The notes beneath the pieces are model-generated. The model had not been told where the DNA came from, did not search any database, and saw only the letters and a program-made list of their open reading frames with translations. Position numbers and translations under genes: made by a program. Positions 14,360-21,912 of a DNA stretch of 34,829 nucleotides are shown here, piece after piece. Position 1 is the first letter of the stretch; each line of letters opens with the position of its first letter. This DNA is from HGM12998 sp900756495 (lineage in GTDB: Bacteria; Bacillota; Clostridia; Oscillospirales; Oscillospiraceae): assembly GCA_958477305.1 (NCBI GenBank), contig CAUEFI010000023.1, positions 1 through 34,829 of the forward strand, written 5' to 3'.

Positions 14360-14680
14360 AAGGCCACGGAGCTGACGCTGGAAAGACAGCCTCTGTGTGC
14401 CGGCACATAGAAAGCGGCTGCGCCCGGCGGAGCGTGTAGAGACGGAATCTGCCAATCGCTGGGTCGCTCCCATCCGTGGAAGCCGGACGCTTGTGTAGGG
14501 CGATAACTACCAGCGCTATCCCGCCGAAAACTGCCTGTACCGGATCGGGTAAAGTACCATATGGCATATCCATATGACGCAGGTGTGACAATTAAGCGGG
14601 AAGCGCACAAAAAAGTTGCGAAATCCGCGGCCGAAAATAGAGGTATGTAAGTGAGGAAACCATTGAAGTAGCATGGATTT
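14360..14680. other. Gene-free structured stretch, no coding sequence supported
   Basis: I see no plausible gene on either strand. A perfect 12-base palindrome TGTGCCGGCACA lies at 14396-14407, and several GC-rich self-complementary segments follow (for example around GAGCG...CGCTC). Long minus-strand frames here read backwards through the tRNA and are spurious. The stretch probably belongs to the same RNA-rich cluster as its neighbours. Confidence 0.4.
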
Positions 14681-14724
14681 ATGGCGGCCGAAAAAAACAT
14701 TAGAATTGGCTTAAAAGGTTATAT

Positions 14725-14808
14725 GCCGAGTGCTGTAGCAGAAGCGGAAACGGCGGCCATGGACAACGCCGTGGACGTGTGGCGGCTCAATACCGCCTCT
14801 CGGCTCCA
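14725..14808 (+). other. tRNA-like element with T arm and encoded CCA, odd anticodon arm
   Basis: Acceptor pairs GCCGAG (14725-14730) with CTCGGC (14799-14804), followed by T and an encoded CCA (14806-14808). The T arm is exact: GGCGG (14781-14785) / CCGCC (14793-14797) with the 7-nt loop CTCAATA, positioned as in a real tRNA. The region where the anticodon arm belongs pairs CGGCG (14751-14755) with CGCCG (14767-14771) around an 11-nt loop (with CAT inside), and no normal D stem is found. It is therefore a decayed tRNA or a non-decoding tRNA-like RNA. Confidence 0.5.
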
Positions 14809-14911
14809 GGGCCCTGTATGGCAATGGTCTTGGCCCGTCTCCCGAATGGGAGATGGCGGCTTGCAACGCAGCAGGGCGATGATATGCAGAGTGCAGCAGA
14901 AGAAGGTATTT

Positions 14912-15070
14912 ATGATTAGGAGAATTTGCAATTACTTTCGCGGGTGCTGGTGTAAGCACGAATTTGAACTGCTGGCACAAGTCACCGAGCATGATGTCTT
15001 AATGGGCACGAGCCACCACAATACTTACCGATGCAAGAAGTGTGGATATGTCCAACGAGTGAGACTTTGA
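14912..15070 (+). CDS. Small zinc-ribbon phage protein
   Basis: A 52-aa protein with a C-terminal zinc ribbon (C-K-K-C-G-Y at about residues 43-47) and an upstream Cys/His set (RGCWCKHEFELL), a layout I associate with small clostridial phage proteins of unknown function. The ATG follows GAAGG. The frame is open from 14681, but the upstream part overlaps the tRNA-like element and is not used. It sits alone among RNA elements. Confidence 0.68.
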   Translation: MIRRICNYFRGCWCKHEFELLAQVTEHDVLMGTSHHNTYRCKKCGYVQRVRL

Positions 15071-15172
15071 TATGTCGCTCCTCGCCGTATGAGGCGGGCG
15101 GTGGCACCAATGAGAGCCTTCTGATTGGGGGTGATGCCTCATGATTCCGCAATACGGAGGCGATCTGTGATA
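15071..15172. other. Gene-free stretch with a long imperfect hairpin
   Basis: ATGAGGC (15089-15095) pairs with GCCTCAT (15136-15142), and inside it CCAAT (15107-15111) pairs with ATTGG (15124-15128). An outer alternative CCGTAT (15085-15090) / ATACGG (15152-15157) competes for the same bases. No gene is visible. The stretch lies between the zinc-ribbon gene and the Leu-type tRNA-like element, so it may be a leader or part of a transcript with alternative folds. Confidence 0.35.
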
Positions 15173-15277
15173 TGAGCGGTGGCGGAATAGGTAAACGCTT
15201 ACCGAGTAAGGCCATACGGGCGCTTGCGCTCGTCTCGACTGATTAGGTTATGTGAGGTGCAAATCCTCACCCGCTCA
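15173..15277 (+). other. Class II tRNA-like element (Leu-type 5' half) with 13-bp acceptor/T helix
   Basis: A perfect 7-bp acceptor TGAGCGG (15173-15179) / CCGCTCA (15271-15277). A normal class II D arm follows: TG linker, GCG/CGC with loop GAATAGGTAAA, as in tRNA-Leu/Ser. The T arm has a 6-bp stem GTGAGG/CCTCAC with loop TGCAAAT. Acceptor and T stems abut to 13 bp, against 12 in ordinary tRNAs. A long variable-arm-like hairpin (15216-15233, CTTG tetraloop) is present. The 53-nt middle part holds no anticodon arm with U33. No CCA is encoded. Decayed or unconventional tRNA. Confidence 0.5.
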
Positions 15278-15306
15278 AATATGCCTTTCCTCGCCGCATG
15301 GAGAAC

Positions 15307-15344
15307 AAAAAAGACCGCCAGGGGATGGTTAGTCCTCCGGCGGC
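15307..15344 (-). terminator. Terminator of the hicAB operon
   Basis: On the minus strand a GCCGCC...GGCGGT stem (with further pairs towards the loop) is followed by CTTTTTTG, shortly after the stop of hicB at 15356. It ends leftward transcription before the RNA-rich region. Confidence 0.75.
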
Positions 15345-15355
15345 TTCTACAGGTG

Positions 15356-15757
15356 TTAGCTGTCAGCGGCACCCAACTGATTCATGAGGGCGCGCTGTAG
15401 AACTTTAGAAAAGTTGACGTTGTTTTCTTCGGCCAAGGTGTTGAGCCAAGACGGAATTGTCAGGGTCTTTTTTACCGCTCTAGTGTCATGCTTTCGTTGG
15501 TAGGCCACAGGATCAAACTTAATAAGCACAACACAGTCCCCGTTGTCTGGTTGAATCGCCTCTGGCTTTGAGGGTTCGGGGTAGGGCTCGTTGCGGGAGG
15601 CGAAGTCCTCCAAGCAAAGTCCGACAGCGTCAAAGGCCATATCATAGGCGTCCTCAAGCGTGTCTCCTTGGGTATAGCAACCGTCGATATCTGGGACAAA
15701 TACAGAGTAACCGATTTCCTCAGGATGGAAGATGGCGGGGTAAAACAACTTTGACAT
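15356..15757 (-). CDS. hicB: HicB-family antitoxin
   Basis: Antitoxin paired with the HicA toxin encoded just upstream on the same strand. The 133-aa protein has the N-terminal partial RNase H-like HicB fold (about residues 1-60: YPAIFHPEEIGYSVFVPDIDGCYTQGDTLEDAYDMAFDAV). A C-terminal DNA-binding part (about 90-130: VKKTLTIPSWLNTLAEENNVNFSKVLQRAL) resembles a ribbon-helix-helix. Start ATG 15757 has GGAGGA 9 bases upstream. It should neutralise HicA and repress the operon at the dyad in the promoter. A terminator follows directly. Confidence 0.93.
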   Translation of the reverse strand: MSKLFYPAIFHPEEIGYSVFVPDIDGCYTQGDTLEDAYDMAFDAVGLCLEDFASRNEPYPEPSKPEAIQPDNGDCVVLIKFDPVAYQRKHDTRAVKKTLTIPSWLNTLAEENNVNFSKVLQRALMNQLGAADS

Positions 15758-15805
15758 GGTAGATTCCTCCTTCAGTGTTTATTAGTATGCCGGGTAGGCG
15801 GGGCC

Positions 15806-15994
15806 TTATTTCAACCCCGCCTGTTTGAGTATCGCCTTTTCAACTCCCGGCTTTAGGTCTTTGCTGTGATAAGGGACTGTCGTGGTCTTGCCGGTCGTGG
15901 GGTTTCGATAGAACCTGTGAGAACCATTTGACCGTTCACACCGAAATCCGTTGGCCTCCAAAAGCTTTATTATTTCGGCCGGCTTCATTGGCAT
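15806..15994 (-). CDS. hicA: HicA-family toxin (mRNA interferase)
   Basis: A 62-aa double-stranded-RNA-binding-fold toxin. The family marks are MKPAEIIKLLEANGF, GSHRFYRNPTTGKTTTVPYHSKDLKPG, and a catalytic His in GSHRFY, ending in a LKQAGL helix. It would inactivate translation through mRNA cleavage when unpaired from HicB. First gene of the operon, GGAGGG 9 bases before ATG; the antitoxin follows after 48 bases. Position between the early and late phage regions, on the opposite strand, suggests lysogen-specific expression. Confidence 0.93.
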   Translation of the reverse strand: MPMKPAEIIKLLEANGFRCERSNGSHRFYRNPTTGKTTTVPYHSKDLKPGVEKAILKQAGLK

Positions 15995-16020
15995 CCGTTG
16001 TCCCTCCTTTCACTGTCATA

Positions 16021-16049
16021 AGTATAGCACGTGTAATACGTGTTGTCAA
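16021..16049 (-). promoter_or_regulatory. hicAB promoter with dyad operator
   Basis: On the minus strand, TTGACA (16049-16044) and TATACT (16026-16021) are 17 bases apart, a near-perfect promoter. The spacer carries CACGT/ACGTG inverted half-sites (in CACGTATTACACGTG), suited for HicB autorepression. The start codon lies about 27 bases downstream of the -10. Confidence 0.85.
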
Positions 16050-16131
16050 TAGTTTTTTAGAAATAAAACAAAGAAATTACTTATGGCTGCAACGCTTTGG
16101 CGTGGCGGCTCTTTGTTTTGGGGGAGTGGTA

Positions 16132-16506
16132 GTGCAACGAAGCTGCCAATACTGCGGACGGGTTCACCCAGTGGGCTATGCATGTCCCATGAAACCGCCG
16201 AAGAAGCAAAGCAGAGCGAAGAAGGTTGCCAACGATATCCGAGGCGGCTGGCGGTGGCAACGCAAGCGGGAACAGATTCAAAGACGTGACCAGTACCTCT
16301 GCCGGATATGCCTGGAAGAGGGTCAACTCACCTATGAGGGGCTGGAAGTCCATCACATAGTTCCACTGGAGAAACAGCCGGAGTTAGCCTATGTGGATGA
16401 GAACCTAATCACGCTTTGCCGGTACCACCACGAGCAAGCGGAGAGAGGCGATATTCAGGATAAAAAGCTGTCGATTCTAGCAAGTGCCCCCGGGTATATC
16501 GAGTGA
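16132..16506 (+). CDS. HNH endonuclease preceding the terminase genes
   Basis: A 124-aa HNH nuclease of the type encoded beside HK97-like terminase/portal genes and required for DNA packaging in several phages. An N-terminal zinc finger (CQYCGRVHPVGYAC, about residues 5-18) is followed by a basic helix-rich linker. The HNH core spans about 60-110: CRICLEEG, then EVHHIVPLE, NLITLCRYHH (two CxxC/HH zinc knuckle elements and the catalytic HH). GTG 16132 is preferred, with GGGGGAG 5 bases upstream. An open frame extends back to 15928 into the hicAB promoter and is rejected. It likely nicks DNA with the terminase. Confidence 0.88.
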   Translation: MQRSCQYCGRVHPVGYACPMKPPKKQSRAKKVANDIRGGWRWQRKREQIQRRDQYLCRICLEEGQLTYEGLEVHHIVPLEKQPELAYVDENLITLCRYHHEQAERGDIQDKKLSILASAPGYIE

Positions 16507-16579
16507 TTATCTGGGAAATGTTGCAACACTGACCGGCCCGCTTTTTTCACGGCGGAATCACAGAATGGAGAGTGACAGA

Positions 16580-17041
16580 ATGGCAAGACCGGCAAAGGCG
16601 GCGAAAGTGCTAAGTGACCGGATAACAAAAGAGGAACGCGCTGCGCAGATTGCTGCCGAGGAGGTTTTGCGCGGCAGCGGCGGCAGAATAGATCCTGCGT
16701 ACCCGTTGAACGATGCGCAGCGCCAGATTTTCAACACGATTGTAAGCGAATACGAGGCAGCGGGGATTCTGGGGAATCTGGACAGCTATGTGCTGACCAT
16801 CACGGCAGTCTCGATTGACCGGGTGGCTGCGCTTGATCAATCGGCGAACGGAGAACCGGAGACGCTGACGGAGGCAAGATATTACAGCGCCCGCGGCAAC
16901 TATCTGAAAGATTTCTGGCGAGGGTGCAATGAGCTTTGCCTATCCCCGCAGTCAAGGGCGAAGATCGGCAAGGCGGCGGCTCAGGCCGTCAAAGAGAGAA
17001 AGGACAAGCTGGTGGAGCTGCTGGCTGATGACGATGATTAA
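16580..17041 (+). CDS. terS: Small terminase subunit (P27 family)
   Basis: DNA-recognition subunit of the packaging motor. The 153-aa protein matches P27-like small terminases in length and pattern: basic start MARPAKAAKVLSDRITKEERAAQ, then LNDAQRQIFNTIVSEYEAAGILGNLDSYVLTITAVSIDR, and a helical C-terminal arm (LSPQSRAKIGKAAAQAVKERKDKL). ATG 16580 is preferred to an in-frame ATG at 16565, with GGAG at a workable distance. The last bases overlap the start of the large subunit gene, as is usual. Confidence 0.87.
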   Translation: MARPAKAAKVLSDRITKEERAAQIAAEEVLRGSGGRIDPAYPLNDAQRQIFNTIVSEYEAAGILGNLDSYVLTITAVSIDRVAALDQSANGEPETLTEARYYSARGNYLKDFWRGCNELCLSPQSRAKIGKAAAQAVKERKDKLVELLADDDD

Positions 17042-18740
17042 GGGCCACCCAAGTTACAAGTATGCCTGTCAGGTGTTAAAGGGAAAAGTGAACGCTCCGC
17101 GGTATGTCATTGCTCAGGCAGCTGACTTCAAGGCCGTGGCCGACGGCACTGACTCGAAGTATTGTATCAACGAGAAGAAGCTTAAGAAGGTTGACGGTCT
17201 GCTGAAGCTGATGGTTATGCCGAAGGGACTGAAAGCTGGAAAGAGCATCTATGATGCAATGGCGGGCTATCAGTGGCTCTTTGCTGTGGCCTGTCTCTGT
17301 GTGGTCTATCGGGATGACCGGAAACGCCGGAGATACGAGACGGCTATCCTGGAGATTGCCCGGAAGAACTTCAAGACCTATACCATCGGCATCCTGTTCA
17401 TTCTGCTGATGCTGATGGAACCGCAGTTTTCCAAATTATTCTCTGTTGCGCCTGACGGGTCCCTGTCGCGGGAGGTCAAGGCTGCAATCGAGGAGATCCT
17501 GAAAGCAAGCCCGGCTCTGAGACCGGAGGATTTTGCCGAGAAGTACTTCAAGATTCGCCGGGACGACATCACGTTCAGGCCGAAGGACACGGTTTACATT
17601 CCGCTGAACTACTCCAACGGACGGCTTGATGGGCGGCTCCCTTCCGTATTTCTGGTTGACGAGGCTGGAGCCCTGCCCAACAGTTACGCCATCCAGGCTA
17701 TGAGATCCGGGCAACTGACTATCCTGAACAAGCTGGGCTGCATTATTTCGACCAAGTATCCGAAGTTTGACAACCCATTCGAGGATGAGGTGGCATATGC
17801 CAAGAGAGTGCTTGACGGCATAGAGCCAGATGAGAAGCTGTTTGCCCTGCTGTACGAGCCGGACGATACTGAGAACTGGATGACCAATGATGAGGTGCTG
17901 ATGCACGCCAACCCGGCGGCTTTGGAGATTCCGGCCCTGTGGGATGACTTGATTGACCGGAGGCGCAGGGCGGTCTCGGTAGAGAGTTCAAGGGAGAACT
18001 TCCTTTGCAAGCACTGCAATATCATCTATCAGGGGATAGGGACGGAAAGCTATATCCCCATCAACCAGGTACAGGCCTGCAGGGTGGATGAGATTGACTG
18101 GACTGGCCGGGAGGTCTATCTGGGCGTTGACCTCTCCATGAGCAACGATAACTGCGCCGTGGCCATGGTGGCAGAAGACGGCGGCTCTATACTGGCAGAT
18201 GTGACAGCATTCATTCCAGATGGCCGCGTGGATGAGAAAAACGCAGCCGAGCATCTGGATTACAGGCGGTTTATCCGGGCCGGGAAATGCGTGGCCTGCG
18301 GCGGCAAGACAGTTGATTATTCCGTGATAGAAGATTTTGTGTTCAATCTTGAAAAGGCCTGCAAGGTCAAGGTCATGGGCATAGCGTATGACCGGTACAA
18401 CGCCCTCTCGTCGGCGCAAAAGTGGGAGCGGGGGAAAGACGGCGGAGACGGGTATAACACCGTCGTGGTACGCCAGCATTCGGACACGCTGCATCCTCCG
18501 ACAAAGCTGCTGGCCGAGCTGATAGCAGACGGGAAGTTCCAGTATGAACGCAATGACCTGTTGGAGATAAACTTCCAGAACGCCCGGTGTACATACGACA
18601 CGAACATGAACCGCTATGTGAATAAAAAACGGTCTAACGGCAAGGTGGACATGGTGGTGGCCTTAATCAACGCCACCTATCTGCTCCAGCAAAACGTCTA
18701 CTTTGACGACGGGCCCGGATGGACAATCCAGGTATTCTGA
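17028..18740 (+). CDS. terL: Large terminase subunit (Terminase_1/HK97 type)
   Basis: ATPase and nuclease of the packaging motor, 570 aa. N-terminal ATPase: adapted Walker A region near residues 104-118 (ETAILEIARKNFKT) and Walker B FLVDEAG near 207. C-terminal RuvC-like nuclease: LGVDLSMSND near 364, YDRYN near 453 and DMVVAL near 540 give the acidic triad. ATG 17028 is used, with GGTGGAG 10 bases upstream; the open frame further back is out of context. It overlaps the small subunit gene by 14 bases. Confidence 0.93.
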   Translation: MTMIKGHPSYKYACQVLKGKVNAPRYVIAQAADFKAVADGTDSKYCINEKKLKKVDGLLKLMVMPKGLKAGKSIYDAMAGYQWLFAVACLCVVYRDDRKRRRYETAILEIARKNFKTYTIGILFILLMLMEPQFSKLFSVAPDGSLSREVKAAIEEILKASPALRPEDFAEKYFKIRRDDITFRPKDTVYIPLNYSNGRLDGRLPSVFLVDEAGALPNSYAIQAMRSGQLTILNKLGCIISTKYPKFDNPFEDEVAYAKRVLDGIEPDEKLFALLYEPDDTENWMTNDEVLMHANPAALEIPALWDDLIDRRRRAVSVESSRENFLCKHCNIIYQGIGTESYIPINQVQACRVDEIDWTGREVYLGVDLSMSNDNCAVAMVAEDGGSILADVTAFIPDGRVDEKNAAEHLDYRRFIRAGKCVACGGKTVDYSVIEDFVFNLEKACKVKVMGIAYDRYNALSSAQKWERGKDGGDGYNTVVVRQHSDTLHPPTKLLAELIADGKFQYERNDLLEINFQNARCTYDTNMNRYVNKKRSNGKVDMVVALINATYLLQQNVYFDDGPGWTIQVF

Positions 18741-18757
18741 GGGGAGGGATGAGTTGG

Positions 18758-20005
18758 ATGGGCATTTGGAGCTGGCTGACGGGCGCGAAGACGGAGACAC
18801 GGGAGCAGCCTGTCGCGACGGTTGACGAGCTGCTGGCCGCCATGGTTCCTGGAGACCGGGTGACAAGGCTGGAGGCGATGGAAATCCCTGTATTTGCCGG
18901 GTGCGTGAAGTACATTTCTGAGACTGTTGCGTCTCTGCCAGTGAGGCTCTACAGGAAGGCCGGCAACGGCGTTGAAGCTGTAGAGGACGATGTGCGCCTG
19001 AAGCTGCTGAATAACGACACGGGGGATATCCTGACGGGGTATCAATTCAAGCAGGCTCTCGCAGAAGATTTGGTCATTGACGGCGGCGGCTATGCGTACA
19101 TCAACCGGGAGCGAAACAACTGGAAAAGCCTGCACTATGTGAGCCGGGAATATATCTCATTTCTGCCGGGCGTCGATCCGATCGTCAAACGGTGCCGGAT
19201 TATGGTGAACGGCCGGGAGTACCCGGAAATGGACTTTATCAAGGCAACCCGGAAGTCAAAGGACGGCGTGCGTGGAGTTGGCATACTTCAGGAAAGCCAG
19301 CTGCCGCTTGCGGTGTCCCACAACGAACTGGAGTACGAGAACCTTCTGGTGAAGACCGGGGGCAACAAGAAGGGCTTTTTGAGGGCGGAGCGGCCATTGA
19401 CCAAGGAGGCCATGGACGGGTTGAAAAAGCAGTGGCGCGACTTGTACTCCAACAACACGGAGAACGTAGTGGTGCTGAACAGCAACATGGATTTTAAAGA
19501 GGCAAGCTCCACATCGGTTGAATTGCAGATGAATGAAAACAAGGAGACCAACGCCATAGCAATCTGTAATCTGTTCACCATCTCACCGGCAATCCTGAGC
19601 GGTTCCGCAAGCGGCACAGAGCGGGACAACGCCTTTGGGATGGCAATAGCGCCCGTCCTGAACAGCATAGAAGCGGCGTTGAACCGCGATTTCCTGCTGG
19701 AGAGTGAAAAGAACACACTATTCTGGGCATTCGATACCAAGGAGCTGTTGAAGGGCTCCATCGACAAGCGCTTTGCTGCGTATAAGGCCGGGGTTGACAG
19801 CAACGTGCTCCAGATAGACGAAGCGAGAAGGATGGAGAACCTGCCGCCCCTGGGGCTGGATTTCGTCAAGCTGGGCCTGCAGGACGTATTGTATAACCCG
19901 AAAACGCGGACATTCTACGCACCGAACACCAACCAGACAGGCACGTTGAGCGGGACGATTGCGCCAAGGGGAACTGAAAGCGAGGTGATACCAGATGAAA
20001 GTTGA
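18758..20005 (+). CDS. HK97-family portal protein
   Basis: Twelve-subunit ring protein of the packaging vertex, 415 aa. It has the family patterns: IPVFAGCVKYISETVASLPVRLYRK near the start, GYQFKQALAEDLVIDGGGYAYI, LPLAVSHNELEYENLLVKTGG, and the FTISPAILSGSASGTERDN region in the middle to C-terminal half. The start at 18758 is chosen because GGAGG lies 10 bases upstream; an ATG at 18749 (three codons earlier) sits almost on the ribosome binding site. It ends 11 bases inside the protease gene. Confidence 0.92.
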   Translation: MGIWSWLTGAKTETREQPVATVDELLAAMVPGDRVTRLEAMEIPVFAGCVKYISETVASLPVRLYRKAGNGVEAVEDDVRLKLLNNDTGDILTGYQFKQALAEDLVIDGGGYAYINRERNNWKSLHYVSREYISFLPGVDPIVKRCRIMVNGREYPEMDFIKATRKSKDGVRGVGILQESQLPLAVSHNELEYENLLVKTGGNKKGFLRAERPLTKEAMDGLKKQWRDLYSNNTENVVVLNSNMDFKEASSTSVELQMNENKETNAIAICNLFTISPAILSGSASGTERDNAFGMAIAPVLNSIEAALNRDFLLESEKNTLFWAFDTKELLKGSIDKRFAAYKAGVDSNVLQIDEARRMENLPPLGLDFVKLGLQDVLYNPKTRTFYAPNTNQTGTLSGTIAPRGTESEVIPDES

Positions 20006-20579
20006 AATTCGCAGTGATTCTGTTGTGCTGGACGGATACGTTAACGCAGTAGGCCGCGACAGCCGGCTGATGGCGTCGCCGCAGGGAAGGTTCGTGGAAC
20101 AGGTAGAGCCGGGAACGTTCCAGAGGGCTATCGAACGCGGCCCGGTTGAGCTGATGTTTAATCACGACAAGGTGGTTGGCAGTACCGCTGACGGCACTCT
20201 TGAACTGAGAGAGGACGTAATCGGCCTGAGAGCGACAGCAACCGTGATGGATCCGGAGGTGCTGGAAGCGGCCCGGTCGGAATCCCTGACCGGCTGGTCG
20301 TTTGGGTTTACGCCGCTGAGAGACCGTTGGGAGGACACTGACAATGGCTATCAGCGGCGGTATCTGAAGGATATCCGGCTCCAGGAGGTATCTATTCTGA
20401 CAAAGATACCGGCCTATATCGCCACCACCATTGAGCAGCGGGATGAAGAAACCGAAGTCAAAGAGGAACGCAACGTGGAGGATCTGCAGAAAACCGAAAC
20501 AGTTGCGCATACGCCCGGAAATGGCAGCAACACAGCGTACAAAATTCGCAGACTAAAGATTGGAGGAAAAAGAAAATGA
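19995..20579 (+). CDS. Prohead (maturation) serine protease, U35-like
   Basis: Cleaves the capsid scaffold/delta domain during head maturation. The 194-aa protein has His57 in FNHDKV, Ser102 in the WSFGF block and an acidic residue (Glu131) in RLQEVSIL, matching the HK97-type protease signatures. The C-terminal tail is acidic and Asn/Lys-rich (about residues 150-194) and may be removed during assembly. Overlaps the portal gene by 11 bases and the capsid gene by 4 (ATGA). Confidence 0.9.
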   Translation: MKVEIRSDSVVLDGYVNAVGRDSRLMASPQGRFVEQVEPGTFQRAIERGPVELMFNHDKVVGSTADGTLELREDVIGLRATATVMDPEVLEAARSESLTGWSFGFTPLRDRWEDTDNGYQRRYLKDIRLQEVSILTKIPAYIATTIEQRDEETEVKEERNVEDLQKTETVAHTPGNGSNTAYKIRRLKIGGKRK

Positions 20580-21724
20580 ATCTGAAAGCAATGATTGAGA
20601 AGCGCAATGCCCTGATGGACGAAATGGACGGCCTTTTCGCCGCCTGCAAGACCGGCGAGGAGGAGCGGGCGTTCAGCGAGGAGGAGGCCGCCAGGTTCGA
20701 GGAGCTCGAGAATGAAATCCGCGCTCTGGACAAGACCATTGAGGCGGCCCAGGCCCGGGAGAAGATGGAGCGCAGGGAAGCGCCTGCCGGGGAGTCTCCG
20801 GCGGAGATCGAGGCGCGGGCTTTTGCCGACTACATCATGGGCCGCTCCCTGGAACTGCGCACCGGAGAGCAGAATATGAGCATGGGGAACAATGGCGCGA
20901 TCATCCCCACCACCATCGCCGGCCGGATCATCAAGGCGGTGCGGGATCGCTGCCCCATCCTGGCCGGGGCCACCAGATACAATGTCAAGGGCACATTGAA
21001 AGTGCCTGTGTGGGGCAAGGCGAACTCCACCCACGACATCACCGTTGGCTACCAGAGTGAATTTACCGAGATTACCGCCGATTCCGGCGCTTTTACCTCT
21101 GTGGATCTGGGCGGGTATCTGGCTGGGGCGCTGACCCTGATTGGGCGCAGTGTGGAGAACAACGGCGCGTTCAATGTGACCGATTTCATCATCAACCAGA
21201 TGGCAGAGGAGATTGCGATCTGGATGGAGGGACAGCTGCTTAACGGCACCGGTTCCAGCGCGGCCACCGGCGCGACCAATACCACCAACACCCTGACCGC
21301 CGCCGCCGCCAACGCTGTGACCGCCGATGAGCTGATCCAGCTCCAGGCAAAGGTGAAGCAGGCTTACCAGGGGAACGCCTGCTGGACGATGAATCCTGAC
21401 ACGTTCACCGCAATTAAGCAGCTCAAGGACGGCAACAACCGCTATCTGCTCCAGGACGATGTGACCGGCGAGTTCCCCTACCGCCTGCTGGGCAAGCCCG
21501 TCTACCTGTCCGACAACATGCCAAAGGTGGCGGCCAGCGCCAAGGCGGTTCTGTACGGCGACTATTCCGGCCTGTCCGTGAACTTCCGGGAGAACATCTC
21601 CATTCAGGTGCTCCGGGAGCACTATGCGGCGCAGCACGCAATCGGCGTGGTGTCCTGGTTTGAGTTTGACAGCAAGGTGACCGACAGCCAGCGTCTTGCC
21701 GTGCTGGCCATGAAAGAATCCTGA
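20576..21724 (+). CDS. Major capsid protein, HK97-like
   Basis: The head shell protein, 382 aa. An N-terminal delta/scaffold-like domain (about residues 1-95) is a charged coiled coil (MNLKAMIEKRNALMDEMDG ... FEELENEIRALDKTIEA). The mature domain begins around residue 95-110 with the NNGAIIPTTIAGRIIK lead-in and carries the fold marks (GTLKVPVWGKAN, GYLAGALTLIGRSVENNG, LLGKPVYLSDNMP, FRENISIQVLREHYAAQ). The exact protease cut site is not fixed by sequence. The gene is strongly GC-rich with codon use like its neighbours. ATG 20576 follows GGAGG with good spacing. Confidence 0.93.
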   Translation: MNLKAMIEKRNALMDEMDGLFAACKTGEEERAFSEEEAARFEELENEIRALDKTIEAAQAREKMERREAPAGESPAEIEARAFADYIMGRSLELRTGEQNMSMGNNGAIIPTTIAGRIIKAVRDRCPILAGATRYNVKGTLKVPVWGKANSTHDITVGYQSEFTEITADSGAFTSVDLGGYLAGALTLIGRSVENNGAFNVTDFIINQMAEEIAIWMEGQLLNGTGSSAATGATNTTNTLTAAAANAVTADELIQLQAKVKQAYQGNACWTMNPDTFTAIKQLKDGNNRYLLQDDVTGEFPYRLLGKPVYLSDNMPKVAASAKAVLYGDYSGLSVNFRENISIQVLREHYAAQHAIGVVSWFEFDSKVTDSQRLAVLAMKES

Positions 21725-21912
21725 TGAAAACGATTCGGGCAATTGTCTCCTTCGCCGGGGCCGTCAGCATGGGCCCGGGCGAGGTGAGGGATGTGGCCGA
21801 TGATTTGGCCGAAGACCTGATCCGGGCTGGACACGCAGAGGAGGCGCAGCCGAATGAAGTTAAGCGAGCTGACAGTGGAAGTGGCAAGGCAGCACGCCAG
21901 AAGCGAACCTGA
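21724..21912 (+). CDS. Small protein downstream of the capsid gene
   Basis: A 62-aa protein beginning with a short beta-like segment (MKTIRAIVSFAGAVSMGPGEVRDV), followed by DDLAEDLIRAGHAEEA and a basic tail. Similar small ORFs occur at this place in many HK97-type heads. The start overlaps the capsid stop (TGATG). Its 3' end overlaps the connector gene by 59 bases in another frame. No function assigned. Confidence 0.6.
   Translation: MKTIRAIVSFAGAVSMGPGEVRDVADDLAEDLIRAGHAEEAQPNEVKRADSGSGKAARQKRT

Noticed and set aside
14116..14700. Long minus-strand frame of about 194 codons
   Set aside because: It reads backwards through the tRNA-Ile gene (typical NRTGG... tRNA-antisense translation) and the structured stretch; codon pattern is not protein-like and there is no ribosome binding site.
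14681..14911. Extended start of the small zinc-ribbon protein
   Set aside because: The upstream codons translate the tRNA-like element; the conserved-looking protein starts at ATG 14912 with GAAGG upstream.
15928..16131. Longer N-terminus for the HNH endonuclease
   Set aside because: The frame is open but runs through the hicAB promoter and hicA itself; the nuclease's zinc finger begins just after GTG 16132 with a ribosome binding site.
16929..17027. Upstream extension of the large terminase frame
   Set aside because: The region codes for the small terminase C-terminus in another frame; the terminase start is at 17028 (or 17034).
20414..21742. Minus-strand frame of 442 codons opposite the capsid gene
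   Set aside because: A shadow of the GC-rich major capsid gene with His/Gly/Arg-rich low-complexity translation.
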